The notes under the pieces: generated by a model
Seen by the model: only the letters and a program-made list of their open reading frames with translations
Database searches by the model: none
What the model was told of the DNA's origin: nothing
Program-made: the position numbers and the translations under genes
Origin: Hyaloperonospora brassicae
Lineage: Eukaryota > Oomycota > Peronosporomycetes > Peronosporales > Peronosporaceae
Reading direction: 5' to 3'
DNA length: 64,000 nt
NCBI GenBank assembly: GCA_947650285.1
Contig: CANTFL010000198.1
Coordinates: 119,231-183,230, forward strand
Part shown: in pieces, positions 1 through 12,476 of the stretch
Layout of the letters: each line of letters starts with the position of its first letter
Position numbering within the stretch: position 1 is the stretch's first letter

Positions 1-890
1 GCGCGAGAGACATACTCTCCGGATTTGGAGATGGAGTCGGTCGTATCGCGTCAAGGTCAATCAGACTTTGGCGATCACGGAGGAAATACCCCTTAGAATC
101 GGAGCGGGAAGACCCGAGGCGGCCATTAATGGCGGCTGCAGAAGTGTCATTGAATTAAGGACCGTCTCTCCAGCGTATCTGTATCTCGGTGATCCGCGAG
201 CTGGAGTTATTTAATGGCAGAGACTGAGCCACAGATCGCGCCAAAAGCTTGATCAGCAAGGTCAAGTCGGCGTTCCCAAAAGACCAAATACCATATGAAG
301 AGAGATGCCTAAAGTTCGGTGATCGACTGACACGACCGGCACATAATTGGCTTAGTCAAATGAGTCGCACTACTTGTCGCACGTGGAAAGATCAGCTGGA
401 AGGTTTTATGGTGCAATATGGAGGGTACGGCGTAGCAAATTGCTGACAGTATAATAACGCACGCAAACGACCGGATGAATCCCCGCTGGAGTATTTACCC
501 CGATTAAATGGGTCAGCGATCCGAGCCAAGGTCGCGATTCGAGATGGAAGACACTCTACGCGGCATGAACATGTGAGACATTTTTTTCTACACTGGATGA
601 TCGCGATTTAGCGAAACAGTTGACTTTACTGCGATTGTCGGAAGCCGAAGACATAAAAGAATCTTTGCGTGAGTATCAGCGGATGGAAAACCGGTACACG
701 ATGGCGTCGATGGGATTGAAAATTTTTAACAGCAAATAAAAGTTAATGCTGATCAGGTGCCGTCAAAATCAACCCGAGATGTACGAGCGATCAGGGTGGA
801 AAGCAAGAGCAGCAGTTCGGAGTCAGATCCAAGCGGATCGGAAGAGGACGTGGACCGGAGCAAATTTTGTGAAATGCCGTCCACACTCGA

Positions 891-1100
891 GTGCAATCAA
901 ACCAAGATCATAGTATACCGCATGAAGAATCTGATCGGAAGAAATTACGCGATCACGGAGAACGATCAAAACCGTGCACTCCCTGTGGATCGATCATGCA
1001 TAATATTCGTGGTTGCTGGAAGCGATTGACTTGCCAGAAGGTCGGCCGTGAAGGAAATCCCTCGGACAAATGTTCTACGCGTGTGCAGCTTGAGGAAAAG
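891..1100 (+). pseudogene. gag nucleocapsid fragment with CCHC knuckle
   Basis: The frame through 975-1016 reads CTPCGSIMHNIRGC, an exact C-x2-C-x4-H-x4-C zinc knuckle as in retroviral and retrotransposon nucleocapsid proteins. Flanking sequence is basic and polar. No long gag frame survives; upstream pieces at 249-446 and 757-1029 lie in other frames, so the gene has several frameshifts. Confidence 0.6.
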
Positions 1101-1739
1101 TGCATGAGAGTGGCAAGTGCCCTTTGGAAACGTTCTACAATCTGATGCGCCAATGGTATGTGCCTACCAAGCACGCAGGAATGTTTCCGTCCGAGGCGGA
1201 GGAGATGTTAAACTAGGATGATTGTCAGGATAAAATCTGAAACGAGCCGAGCGTTCTAGGCTCTGCATTTATGCAGACGTTGAGAAACAAGGGAAGGATC
1301 AAGAAGTTAACGATCAGGCCGAGCCTTCTTTAACATACATATTACATCATCTAGTGTCCCGGAGATTTCTACTGTGCAACAAATTGATGATTACAACCGA
1401 TCAGTCGTGAAGATGGGGCTCGATTTTGCACCAAGGAAATTACGTGGGTATTGGAAATACCGCACCCGTGGAAAGTAGTTTAAGCAGGATAAAGCGGTTG
1501 GCAAGATCAATATTAATTAGTCCACTATACTGATTGATTTCTGGTGGTGAAGTGTCGACACCATCCTTGCTCGTAAGGTAGGGTGCATGATCGACGAAAG
1601 CCAGACTCAAGAATGTGACGGCATAGGGAAAAACGCATACATGACAATTGGGCGCACGAAGATCAAGATTACATGAGAGGGCTTACTAGTGTTTAATTCG
1701 ACATATGGGTCGGTGACCAAGTCAGTCAAGAAGCTATAC

Positions 1740-2331
1740 TGGGTATGATTTTCATAATTCCGGAAGGGATTCGCTTAGATCTAGCGGACGAAAAGCTACG
1801 TCTACCCGATAAAGTCCGCATTGATCAAGTGGGGCGTAATCCACTTTATACATCGACCATCCAAGCGATCAATCTGAATGATCAACACGTGGTGAAACCG
1901 GCCGGCAAACAACAGAAGTAAGAATACGTATCGCGCCGCCAAGATCTAAACTGTGGGTAAGACGAGAAGTGGAGTGGGTACCAACTATGACTACCGGGTC
2001 TGGCAGGATCAACTATTTACAGCTCACCAACCTATGTGACCGCGAGGTTATTGTACGCTGGGGAACTCCATTAGGGGTGTGGATGGTAGCGGACACGATA
2101 CCCCGATCGCATGGGTACGTGTCTGTGGGGTCGCGACGTTATAACGAGTGGCAGACATTAGCATTCAAGGCTACACCTGATCGAGATGAAGTATCACTCG
2201 CAACGTATAAATGGCCATTGGTTGATCAGCGACCATATCCTACGTGTAATTGGGCACTGTTGACTACGTACTGGTTGACCAGTACGGAGTATACTTCTAC
2301 TGACGACAGTGGTCGACAGTACCCTGCTACG
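1740..2331 (+). pseudogene. Gypsy pol fragment (protease region and downstream linker)
   Basis: A + strand reading from about 1740 to 1920, then the open frame 1969-2331, gives an uninterrupted-looking polyprotein segment containing CDREVIVRWGTPLGVW and YVSVGSRRYNEWQTLAF. It sits between the zinc knuckle and the RT, so I assign it to the protease and protease-RT linker of the gypsy fossil. The frame appears to continue to 2367, but the last codons belong to the solo LTR that inserted at 2332. I see no clear D-S/T-G active site. Confidence 0.5.
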
Positions 2332-2684
2332 TGTTTTGAGGAACACAGAGGAAGGAAAGGAGACTAAGTATTCAGACTAGTCTCTTGGTAAAAGCAAAAC
2401 TGTATTAATATAATTAAGTCCTATAACTCCTAGAATCGCCGTTGTCCTGAATTAATTATACTAATATAACTGAATGTATGATGACGTCTACTCACCACCC
2501 ATTGCGCGCGTCTAGCACCGATTGGTGGGTTGAAATCATCACGATATCAACCAATTAGTAGACCCTTCGGTCATCCCAACAATATGACCATGTCTTGTAA
2601 CATTGTTTAAAGAATATTTTTCATAATATTTTTATTGTCAGATTGTTTTAATGACAATCTCATGTAACGGGCTACCCCGTTACA
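2332..2684 (-). mobile_element. Solo LTR, TGTAACGGG family
   Basis: This is the reverse complement of the LTRs of the complete element at 21075-29053. They share the block with GCGCGCGTC and the paired ATATCA motifs, and the outer end is the palindrome TGTAACGGG..CCCGTTACA (2663-2684). It is flanked by a perfect 5-bp duplication, CTACG, at 2327-2331 and 2685-2689. No internal sequence remains, so it arose by LTR-LTR recombination. It is shorter than the intact LTR, having lost part of its inner end. Confidence 0.88.
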
Positions 2685-3390
2685 CTACGCCGAGAAAGTT
2701 TTTAAAACGCCAAGATGTGTAGACAGAAAAAGAGTCGAAAGACTGCAGTGCTGACAAGTTACAACCTGATCACAACATGATCGACGACCATATGATGGGC
2801 TACGTAGACAAGAGTAAAGACAATGATCGCGCTATGAAGAGTGATCAAAGATCGATCAAGGTACTTGTGAAGTATCATACAAATCACGAGACGCAAGACG
2901 ATGAGCATGTGTAAATAAAGTCAAAGGAATCTAGCAGAGTGGTGACGCCGACCGTAACATGGAGGATCGATTGCGAGGAGCCTGATCGGGGGCAGAAACG
3001 CTAGATCGATCAACCAGACGCGATCTCTACCATGGCTGGTGATAAACAAAAACAGTCCAGACATCAGTCTGCCGAGATCGTAAGGGATACCGAAGAGCGG
3101 TGAATGCAGCTCGAGGAAGATGTTTGTCTACCAACGGAAGTTTCTTTGGCGATCTCTACGATCCAAGGCTGCAGAAAGGGTAATCAGTCACAAGATTGGC
3201 ATGAGGAGTCAAACCATGATGTAAAATTGGTCGACGCAAAAGATTTTGGGCGCGGTATCAGCGATTTGCTGCAAGGAGAGTTCCGCTGTCAGACAGACTG
3301 GAGTTCGATCAGAGATTGTGAGTTACAGGAAAAGTCCGATCGACTGGTGAAACGGAATGACGTCGTGGCGATAGAAGAAAAACGACGGGG

Positions 3391-4560
3391 GTGGAATCGC
3401 TTACCGAGTCGAAGTACCCTAACGATAGTGGAGAGTTGTATGCTGAGGATGTCGATCAGCACATGGCGATCCTACCGGAAGTTGTTACACCGACGGCCGA
3501 GATATCTTCAAAGGACATTCAAGTGGGCAGCCCAGGAGAGCCACTATCAAGTGATCAAGAGAAGTTGCGACAACTAATATGGGCAAATTGCTATCTGCTA
3601 ATCGGCAAATATAATGCCCTAGCCCCTGCGGCTCGTGGAGCGGTCTGTGATATTATGTCGGAAGCTCTAACCCGATCGCACAGAGGGTGCGACCGGTCGC
3701 TCCCAAATTTCACGAGAAGCTATCTTATCTGATCAGGGACTATTGACGGCGCAGATAATTCGCCCGTACACTTCTCCGTGGTCATCACCGATCTTGGTGA
3801 TCATAAAGAAGAATGGAGAAGATATTCAATAAGGCATCGACCATAGACGAGTGAATCAGCAGACGAGATTGATGGTTTGCCCCATGCTTTTGATCAGCGA
3901 CTTGCTGCAGGATATGGATTAAGGTATGTAGTACTGTTTCTTAGACATGGCAAGTGGTTTTTGGGTGGTGAAGATGACGATAAATATCGGTATTATTACG
4001 CCATCAGGCCTCTTTGAATGGCTAAGGATGCCGTTTATTTGAAGAACGCACCGCAGATTTACCAACGACTGATCGACAATGCTTAACATGGATATTTGAA
4101 GATTTGGTTCCCGTCCAACTACGATCACTTCGGGATCGCCAGATATTATTGACGTGTACCGATGGGGAACCGGATTCTGACATGAAGACTTAGGTCCTTG
4201 GTCAAACATCATACATCGACGATATACTGATACCGGCCCCGTCGTAATACATCTCTCTACCGCAAAGTAGAACGATTGTTGAACGTTATAATCAATATAA
4301 TATATCGATTAGTATGGCTAAGATCTTCTGGCGACGACGCAAGGTAAACTCCCTGGGTCATCAAGTTTCTATGTCTGGATTAGAAGCGAACCCAAAGGAT
4401 CTAGGATCATTGTTTAGAATATCATTTCCTCAATCTTTACGGTCGATGCAATCATTTTTGGGGAACCTCAACAATTACGGTCGATTCATCTAAGACTTTT
4501 CAGTGTACGCCTCAGTACTGTATGAATTAGGAGAAGCCGATTTTCATGAAGTCCGTCAAG
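3391..4560 (+). pseudogene. Gypsy reverse transcriptase fossil
   Basis: Pieces in shifting frames match a gypsy RT in order: QEKLRQLIWANCYLLIGKYN near 3560, YLKNAPQIYQRLIDNA near 4035-4085, the catalytic SYIDDILIP near 4206-4240, and the thumb or connection motif FLGNLNNYGRF near 4455-4495. Stops lie between every block. The catalytic aspartates happen to survive, but the gene is dead. Confidence 0.75.
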
Positions 4561-4759
4561 CGTATGACGCCTCAAGGACAGTGGGGGTTGCGGGGTGAAC
4601 TCGGCTGTGTCACACTGCCCATTAAAGCGATCAGAAACTGCATCCAATTGCTGGGGACGATCAGGAATCGCACCCAATTGCTGAGGTCGATTAGGATCCG
4701 GAAGGCAGGAGTCGCTGGGAGAAAGCATCGATCGCGTTCACTTTCTTTAAGATAGCGAC

Positions 4760-5060
4760 TACACCCATTTCAAAAAAACAGTTTGATTCGGACCAACCGC
4801 CAGTGATTGTGGTTCGCGCCAGCAAGTGGGCTGTGTCGGCGGCATTGTTGCAAAAACATGAGAAGGTGTACTGGCCGGTCACGTTTTCAAGCCATACACT
4901 GAAGCCCAACGAATTTAAGTATGGCATTGTGGAGAAGGAGGTACTAGCACTGCTAAGGATGATAGATATATGTTGTATCATGCTGATGTCTCGTAAGATC
5001 ACCGTGTTGACGCGTTATTCAACCTTAGCCTGCTTTCTCCATTCTTCCGGTCTCAATGGG
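4760..5060 (+). pseudogene. Gypsy RNase H domain fossil
   Basis: The frame 4803-5072 includes ASKWAVSAALLQKHEKVYWP and YGIVEKEVLALLRMI, the usual gypsy RNase H layout (an aspartate-containing first strand, then an E-K-E helix). The first catalytic position reads RAS where DAS is usual, so this copy is inactive. Confidence 0.7.
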
Positions 5061-5068
5061 AGATTGGG

Positions 5069-5640
5069 ATGATGGGCTGCATTGGTATCAACGAGATCCG
5101 TCGACGTGAAAAGGGTGAAGATAAGATACTAAGTACTTCGTCAGCGAGTATAACTCCTCGACGAAAAGTGGATGAGATGTTGATCGCGATTGCGCCAAAG
5201 AAACAACCACGACAAACGATCAGTATGCCTGCACCTACCGTCGAAGGGGAAGCGAATCTTTGGGTGGCTAGTATTAATGGGTCTGATAGAGTGAAGAAAG
5301 TGTGGATCATGCAGCGCGATCGTATGGATATTTGATGTTAAAAGGTAATGGCTGCCGCATCTAAGTTTGTCCCTGATTCAACGGTCAACGAAGAAGAGTA
5401 TAGAGGACTACTTCTATGTTTTGATATGTTGACTGATCAGAACAGGGGACGGTTAATCATATGTGGAGATTCAAATATAGTGATCAGGCAAATGCGTGTA
5501 GGGATCGATTGCAAGGCGCCAGGTCTATTACTGCTTAAACATAAAGCGGTGGAGAAACTCCGATCCTGGCCGAAACATGATTTCTTGCATGTGAATGGCA
5601 AGCGCATATCGATTGGAAAGTGAAGCTCTGCGGAAAAAGA
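5069..5640 (+). pseudogene. Second RNase H-like (RVT_3-type) domain fossil
   Basis: Following the first RNase H, the frames 5069-5335 and 5348-5623 carry a second RNase H fold signature: ASKFVPDSTVNEEEYRGLLL (acidic helix) and ICGDSNIVIRQMR (the D of the next acidic site). Dual RNase H gypsy elements with an extra archaeal/plant-type RNase H are reported in plants and oomycetes; assignment here rests on motif order only. One frameshift joins the two frames. Confidence 0.6.
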
Positions 5641-5949
5641 AAGGTGTAATAGTGGTGGATGACCAAGATCGACAAGATCTAGTGACTATGAATCGGCTAG
5701 ATGAGTTACTGTTACACCGCAAAACGAATTAGAGGGTGCAAGAAGCTTTGATTACCCGTGCTACCGCACGACGACGCCATTCGCCAAAATTTGATAAGAG
5801 AAGATCATACAACAGATTCGAATCGAATGGATCAAACAAGCGCAGGATGAAGAGAATTGGATATCTAACTTGAAGATCTACTGGACTGAAGACGTATCTA
5901 CGATTGCATCAGCGGATGCAAAATCATGAACCTTGATCGCGCCGGACTA

Positions 5950-6830
5950 TGAGGTCGACCAGGAAGAGTTGTTGCTCTTTTGTCTCAGATCAGCTACAAA
6001 GTCAGAAGGCCTCGTAGAGCTGGGTCTGTTGGTGATCCCAGAGCTATTGCAGCAAGATTTTTTACATCATTATCATACCAGTTTGTAGTGCGTCCACCAC
6101 GGTATAGGTCGAACTTACTTAAGGATCAGGACAAATTTTCACTGGAGAGGTTTGTATCGAAGTGTGCAACGGTATGTGGGAGAGTGTGTGGATTGCGAGA
6201 CATGTAAAGGCCGCCCCTGCGATCGAAGTGGATCGCCGGGTAACATACAAGCGACGTACCCTTTTCAGATTCTATCGATGTATCATATCCCTTCTATGCC
6301 GTAATCGTTCAAAGGAAACACAGAGGTGTTGGTCTGGGTCGACTGATTCTCTAAAAATGTGGTTGCGAAGGCGAGTGCATTTCGGACCGCAAAAACAATC
6401 TCAAAAAATTGCAAAGAATTTGTATTCAGAAGGGTTAGCGCAAGTGAAGTAATTCGTCACGATCGAGAGCCAGGATACATGTCTGATTTCTATAGGGCGT
6501 TTAACCGGATCGTAAGCCAGAAACAAGAGCTACTATGGCTTGTAGACCACAATCAAACGGCACAGCAGATCGCATGGTACAGACGTTAACTAGAGCGATC
6601 AAGATGTATGTGTCTGACGAGAACCAAAGAGATTGGAATGAATATGCCGAGCGATTAACACACGCGATCAACACCGCGCATGATCAGATTCGCGCTGACA
6701 CCATATTTTATTTGATCCACGGTTGGGACCCCCTATCAACGTTGGAGGCTACGTTACCCTTAGGGAATTTCGCTTCGCGAGATCGAGATCAACGACGATT
6801 GCGATTTAACATACAACGTCATTATTAACA
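5950..6830 (+). pseudogene. Gypsy integrase fossil
   Basis: Decayed integrase in at least three frames: a zinc-binding region near 6059-6210 (CVDCETCKG-like reading), then HDREPGYMSDFYRAFN near 6461-6510 holding the second catalytic Asp context, then TRAIKMYVSDENQRDWNEYA near 6590-6650, typical of the core domain after the catalytic Glu. Stops and frameshifts abolish function. Confidence 0.65.
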
Positions 6831-6839
6831 GGCGAGAGC

Positions 6840-8152
6840 GACGGTCAACAGTCGACTGAAGTAAGCAATTTATGATCGCCCTGATCAGCATAATCAGGAT
6901 CGCGATCTGCTGGGTAAATGCAGCGGATTGCAAGTCTGGCTTTTTCTGGATTGAGTGAAAGAGGAGTACGGTCTAGAACTGGCACATATGTGTCACGGAA
7001 CGTTCTGAGTGATCGACAAGTGCGGGGATCACGGGGTGAGATTGAAAATATCAGGTACTCCCTACCAATTTTTCTAGTGGTTCAAGTGTCGAAGATGAAA
7101 CTCGTACGATTGTTTCTGGATCGACCGATGGAATAATTGAGAATAAGCGAAGTCGATCGAGTTAATTTTGACGAATTCTTATTACCAGAAGACAGTTGGG
7201 TAGGCGATATGGTAGAAGAAAATTTCGAAGTGGATGGAATAACGGACATGTGATCAGGACAGCGGACACGTTATGGCAGGGTGCACCGACAGTTCAAAGT
7301 CTATTAAAAAGTATATGGTGATCTGTCGTGGGTAAACAAAGCCGACTTGAATTGTGGAGCGTTGTTATAAGAATGGGATCGTGATTTTGTGCGGAAGAAT
7401 CGGCTTCCAGTGATGCAGTAGCACGAAGAGGGGAATGCGGGAGAGTGAGGTCAGGTCGTAAACTTGAGATCACAAAAAGGAAGGTTGTATGTAAAGATGG
7501 AAAGGCGGTAGATTTTGTGAGCATTGCACACAAAGATTTACCGACGTGATCGCGCTGGTGAAGGTCTATCAGCATTAATGATCGTCAGTGATCGGCATCG
7601 GTGGATTGATCGCCAGTAATCAGCATCGGTGGATTGATCGCGGTGATCAGATTAGTGGATCTTTGATCGCGAGCGATCTGGATGGTGGTAGATATGATCG
7701 CGGTCATGAGATCACTGGACCTTTTTTCGCGAGCGATTTGGACGGAGGGTGACCTAATCGAGCATATTAAAGGAAGAAGAAGCATAGAGACGATTTCAAC
7801 AATGGATTACGAAGATCAAACGAAATAGAAAATCGATATTAACACGAGGGACTGACCAAGCGAAAAGATATGTGCGCAGTCAGATCGACACTGTGTGACA
7901 ACTAACAGCGCAGGGGACGACTGTGGTAATGCGATTTTGGATCTTCGCTGTAGAGGCTCTGATCGCATTATCGTTATGGCCGAGCCAGTTAACGGTTGGC
8001 TGCCCGATCCGACATCGGGTCAGATCTCGTTTATTGGACAGTCAGACTAAAATGGATTACAGATCGGGCAGGTTGGGACCTACGATCTTGGGTCAAGGCA
8101 TGAGGCGGAAGGTAACGTTGGCGATCAGTCTATCAAGAAGGGAACCGCGATA
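6840..8152. other. Noncoding GATC-rich tail of the gypsy fossil
   Basis: No convincing gene. Short GATC-containing direct repeats occur at about 7575-7745 (repeated GGATTGATCGC and GCGAGCGAT units). This may be the old 3' untranslated region and LTR of the upstream fossil, but I could not find a matching LTR at the left edge. Confidence 0.4.
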
Positions 8153-8480
8153 AGCAAGGCAAGCGCGATCAAGGAGTCAATCGAGATCGTGATAATTGAT
8201 CGAGATCGTGATCAGTGATCAGGTATGTAGTCGAGGTCAAATATTTGATCAAGATCATGTTAATGTGAAGCACACCATGTGATCCTCGATCGGCAAGGCA
8301 ATCACGATCAGAAGGCGATCGAGATCGTGATCAGTGATCAGGAAGCGATCAAGATCGGGATCAGTGATCAGGTATGTGATCGCGATCAAGTTGGTGTGGA
8401 GCACACCATGTGATCCGCGATCAGCAAGGCGATCGCGATCTGGAGGCGATCGGGATCGTGATCAGTGATCAGGTATGTGG
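8153..8480. repeat. Degenerate GATC-rich tandem repeat, period about 131-138 bp
   Basis: A block starting with GCAAGGC recurs at about 8155, 8293 and 8424. Each copy contains several GATCGAGATCGTGATC-like runs, the phrase GTGATCAGTGATCAGG, and two of them the phrase AGCACACCATGTGATCC. GATC occurs on average about every 10-12 bases. Copies are imperfect. No coding potential. Confidence 0.7.
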
Positions 8481-9180
8481 TCGCAATTAGACAAGCATAT
8501 CAGGTGTGGGCCACGCAAGTGCAAGATCGCCTACCGTCTCGAGAGAGTGACATGTGGCAAACGATGTCCAAGACATTGGGATAGGGATATGGTTGTTGGG
8601 TTTGATTGGTTAAAACAAAACAGAGATCAATTTGCTTCAAAGTACACGTGTCGACTTCTCCTCCGGGTGAATCATTGGCCATCTGACGTCACGGAAAGGT
8701 TTACATATTTTAATCACGTTATATCCCTGGATTGTTTGGCCAGGGATCAAGATCTCTCAAACAACACCCAAACTTAGACTGGGCGCTTGAAACCCTTTGT
8801 GGTCGAGGACACAAGATCGCGAGACGGCTCAAGTGGTCAAAAGGCTCGCGAATCAAGGTCTTCATTTGGACAAGGCGATCTGTTACAGATCAGGGTGACT
8901 CATATCGAGCAACCCACAAGCATACAAGTGGTTCCGTGACGAATTCCACGTGATCACACCAACCCCGATCGTGGTGTGAAGATATCCACACCGTACTCGA
9001 ACGTCGATCCCATCACAAACACGGTCAAGTTTTCATTTACACGAGTCCACCTGGAAGAGTGCAACCCGCCCCACCGACAGTTACACGAGGTGAGGAAGGC
9101 AATCAAGAACACAGAATCGTAGTACCCCTCCGTTTGTCGGTCGTCCGTGCCCCAGTGGATAGTTGGAAACGACTCCTCAA
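8481..9180. other. Unassigned sequence between two retroelements
   Basis: Open frames here (for example 8475-8777) show no recognisable motif and change frame without conserved context. It adjoins the truncated 3' end of the minus-strand gypsy copy and may be further decayed retroelement DNA. I see no tRNA, LTR end or target duplication. Confidence 0.3.
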
Positions 9181-9245
9181 TAGAGCGATCACCACTCCAC
9201 CACATTGTTGTCTCGAGGCAACCACCGAGTTATTTATGGTGAATT

Positions 9246-9653
9246 TCACCATCGGGAAGAATTATCGTCTATTCGAGAACGATTGGACATAGCATCGATG
9301 GATCTATTCCAGGAACGGCTTGCAAGGTCCGTCTTACCATCGGTTCCAGGATGATCAGATGTGTATATCTTCGACTGTGTTTCCAAAGTGCGCAACACGA
9401 AGTACCATAAGTCCGCCGTGAACTGACGATCCGGGTAGGATACGAGTTCACGAGGTAACCCGCGGAGTCGAAAGATTGTGTCGAGAAAAACACGAGCACA
9501 CCCCTGTGCCGTGATCGACTCGGTTGCTGCAGCAAGATGCACCATCGTGCTGAGTAGGTAAACGAACACAAGACTACCATCATTATTGTGGTCGTATACG
9601 GGAAGCCAAAGACAAATTCCGTGGAAAGGAACTTTCAGCACTTGGTTTGACAT
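9246..9653 (-). pseudogene. Integrase core fragment of truncated gypsy copy
   Basis: Contains TMVHLAAATESITAQGCARV and IFRLRGLPRELVSYPDRQF, matching the integrase core of the complete copy at 25900-26040. The second catalytic Asp context reads VSYPDRQF instead of VSDRDPRF, and later sequence is degraded, so the enzyme is inactive. Confidence 0.75.
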
Positions 9654-10099
9654 GTATAGGCTTTATATGCGCACGGTATGAAGGATGACCCTTCTCCTGT
9701 TGACAAACCTCGCAAGCAAGAAAGTAAATATGCACAAACTTATACTGGTAGGGCCAGTAAAAGTCACGACTTACCGTAAGGTAAGAATTTTTCCTTCAAC
9801 GATGTCCGCCTGTTGTGGCATCGTGACACTCGTCCATGATGCGTAAGCGCAAATCATTATGAGTGGGACGAAGACACGAGGTGTGTCGCCAGCAACGGCC
9901 GTATAGTATAGCAACCCGTTGCGAGTTGTGTATTGATTCGAAGAGAACTAACATAAAACGATTGATCTTTCACCGATTTGCGATTTATATTCACAAGATG
10001 ATCCATCAAGCGCAGAAGATCCTTATTTTATGCGTAGGCATTTCTCACGTCGTCAAGTAATGTTGACGACGGGACACTGACCGTAAGTGTCGCAACCGT

Positions 10100-11500
10100 G
10101 AGCTTGTCATCACTGTTGGATTGCGCGCCCGGATCGAATTCAAGAAGGCACGACACCGCATCAGCGACGGCATTGAGTCATCCTAGTTCATAATCGACGA
10201 AGAAGTTGTACTCCGCGACGATAGACAGCCATCTCGCCATTCCTTGCGAGAGGTGCGGACTGTTTACGGCCGTGCTTAATGACGCATGGTCCGTATAGAC
10301 TATGAACGGTCTATCTCTACGAGATAGACTCGATACCTAACTAGTGCCTACTTCATGGCAAGGAGTTCCTTGTCATACACTGGATGATTATGCTCAGCTG
10401 CTTAAGCTGACGCGATTAATAACAGATGACGCGCTCTGATTTATCAGAGCAAACCTGCATCAATGCGCAGCCGATCGCAAAATTTCTGGCGTCAGAGACC
10501 ACATGGAATGGTCTGCCCTGATTTGCACTCGCAAAGATAAGCGATTGCATCAATCTCTGCTAAATAACTTCCAAAGAACGCTGACATTCAGCGTTCCATG
10601 ACCACTTCACATTTTTCTTGACTAAACAAGAAAGATGCACAGTTATCCCGGCGTTGTAGCGCGATACTCAAACAACTATGCCGCTAGACTAAGGAGCTTA
10701 CGAATTCCCTTGACATCGACTGGCACAGGCCAGTCGGTGATCGCCTTGATCTTTTTAGGATCATGGAGTACGGCGCGTTTACCCACGATGCACCCAATAG
10801 TGGTATTTCGCTTTCCGCAAATATACACTTCATGAGGTTTGCGTACAATTTATGATTGCGCATGAGTTGGATATCCTGACACACGTGTGTTACTATAAAC
10901 TCCAACGTCCGTGTTCCCGTCTTTAGCCCCGCTATGGACGAACAAATTGTCAAAGTAACTTGGTGCTAAATCCCGCACCGGTCTCAACAAGTTTGTAAAA
11001 TATCTGTTCAATCTTTCAGGGGCTTTACTCAGCCCTTATGATATCACTAGCCACTCCCACAGCATACCTCTTGGGGTGGTCACTGCTGTGTACGGGATGT
11101 CCCGTTCACGCATGAGGATCTGAAAAAATCCGTCCATCAGATCCATGGACAAAAAGACGGTACTCTTACACATACCATCTATGATCACGCCAATCCTCGG
11201 TATCGGCGTCTGAGACGGTACCGTTGCTGCATTCAACTTGTTGAACGCGTGCACTATCCGCCATCCTCCTGTGGCCTTTCGCACACAGAAGGTCGGAGAG
11301 CTGTGAGGGGATGTTGATTCCCTCACATGGCCCGCTGCTGAGCGATCGGCAAAGAACTTGTCGATCGCTAGTACTTGTTCACGAGGCAGTGGCCACTGCT
11401 TCATGACACAGTACTTCGAGCCCGGTTTGATCTCGATCTCGTCTCGAGTGCCTTTGTCCTTGGGTATTTCGCAAGGCACGGATTCAGGGAACACATCCTT
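10100..11500 (-). pseudogene. RT and RNase H region of truncated gypsy copy
   Basis: The frame 11036-11494 is uninterrupted and carries the N-terminal RT: HVRESTSPHSSPTFCVRKAT, GWRIVHAFNKLNAATVPSQ and STVFLSMDLMDGFFQI (first catalytic Asp). After 11036 the reading breaks. LMRNHKLYANLMKCIF near 10860-10815 marks the end of the palm, and RNase H sequence continues to about 10100 with stops. Confidence 0.75.
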
Positions 11501-12476
11501 GAATCGATCAAATCCTTATACAAATGATTTGCCTGATGTGACTTCCAGGATTGAGACGTGTATCGCTTAATCCGAGTCTTCTCATCGAGGACACTTACAC
11601 CCATCGATGAGCTGCTGAGAACCCGTTCGTTCTCAGCAAATACTGTCGCCGACCGAATATCGGCCACATACTCATACTCTGTGACGAGTATGCGGATCTG
11701 CTTGACTTTGCCACTACGCAGATCACGCAAGAACCGTTTCGGTTCTAGCGTTGGAAACTGAGTTATCTCAGAAGTTAACTTCGGGGACACAATCAGATCA
11801 AGCGTATAAGCGCCTACGCTTGATCCGTCATTAACCGAGACGTTCAACGTCTCGGTTGCTTCCTGGGAACTTCTTTCCCAGGTTGCTGAGGGCCTAATCC
11901 TTCAGGAAGTGACTCTTGAGGAATTCCTTCCTCAAGTACGTGGGGACTAATTCCCTCGACGTCTTCTGACTGTGGCTGTGCAACCACAGTCAGGTACCGA
12001 TCCTCTACGGTCGACTCTCCAGTCGACCTAGGATATTCATGTTGCCCTTTGAAGGCAACAGGTTTCTTACTTCAAAGATGCTGCCCGCTAGGCATGCATC
12101 CATGTCCCGGTCCACTCGACTTATTCGAGTGGTGGACCTTCGAAGCCGCCTGTACTTCTATACAGGCACTGGGAGCTTGGTCTACAGTGAAGTGATCAAA
12201 TACACTGAGATCTTGAGCAGTCTTGCGAACGACCGCAAGTGAGCCCATCGCAATCATCCGCAGTACATCCACACGCTTGTAGACGCTTCAAGATGTTCAT
12301 CCGATGGCCATCTGATGAAGAAGCGGCAGAAATCTTCACGAATTGATGCTGCCATCTCTCTCTTGACTCGTACGTTCTGAGCCAAGGTAATCCCAGGATG
12401 ACATCAAATTTGTCATTTAGATCCAGTACGATAAAGGTGCCATTGTACTGTTCTCCCTCTATACTGTGGTTGGTTC

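Larger units (their letters stand above)
1..8150 (+). mobile_element. Decayed Ty3/gypsy retrotransposon with dual RNase H
   Basis: Fragments of a gag-pol polyprotein appear in the expected order on the + strand, broken by many stops and frameshifts. They are a CCHC zinc knuckle near 975-1016, protease-region sequence near 1740-2330, RT with an intact SYIDDILIP motif near 4206-4240, a gypsy-type RNase H (4803-5030), a second RNase H-like segment (5348-5620) and integrase remnants (about 5950-6830). A solo LTR of another family interrupts it at 2332-2684. I could not delimit its LTRs; the region continues past the left edge, and 7140-8150 holds only GATC-rich noncoding sequence. The order RT, RNase H, extra RNase H, integrase is known from some plant and oomycete gypsy lineages. 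No part can be functional. Confidence 0.8.
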
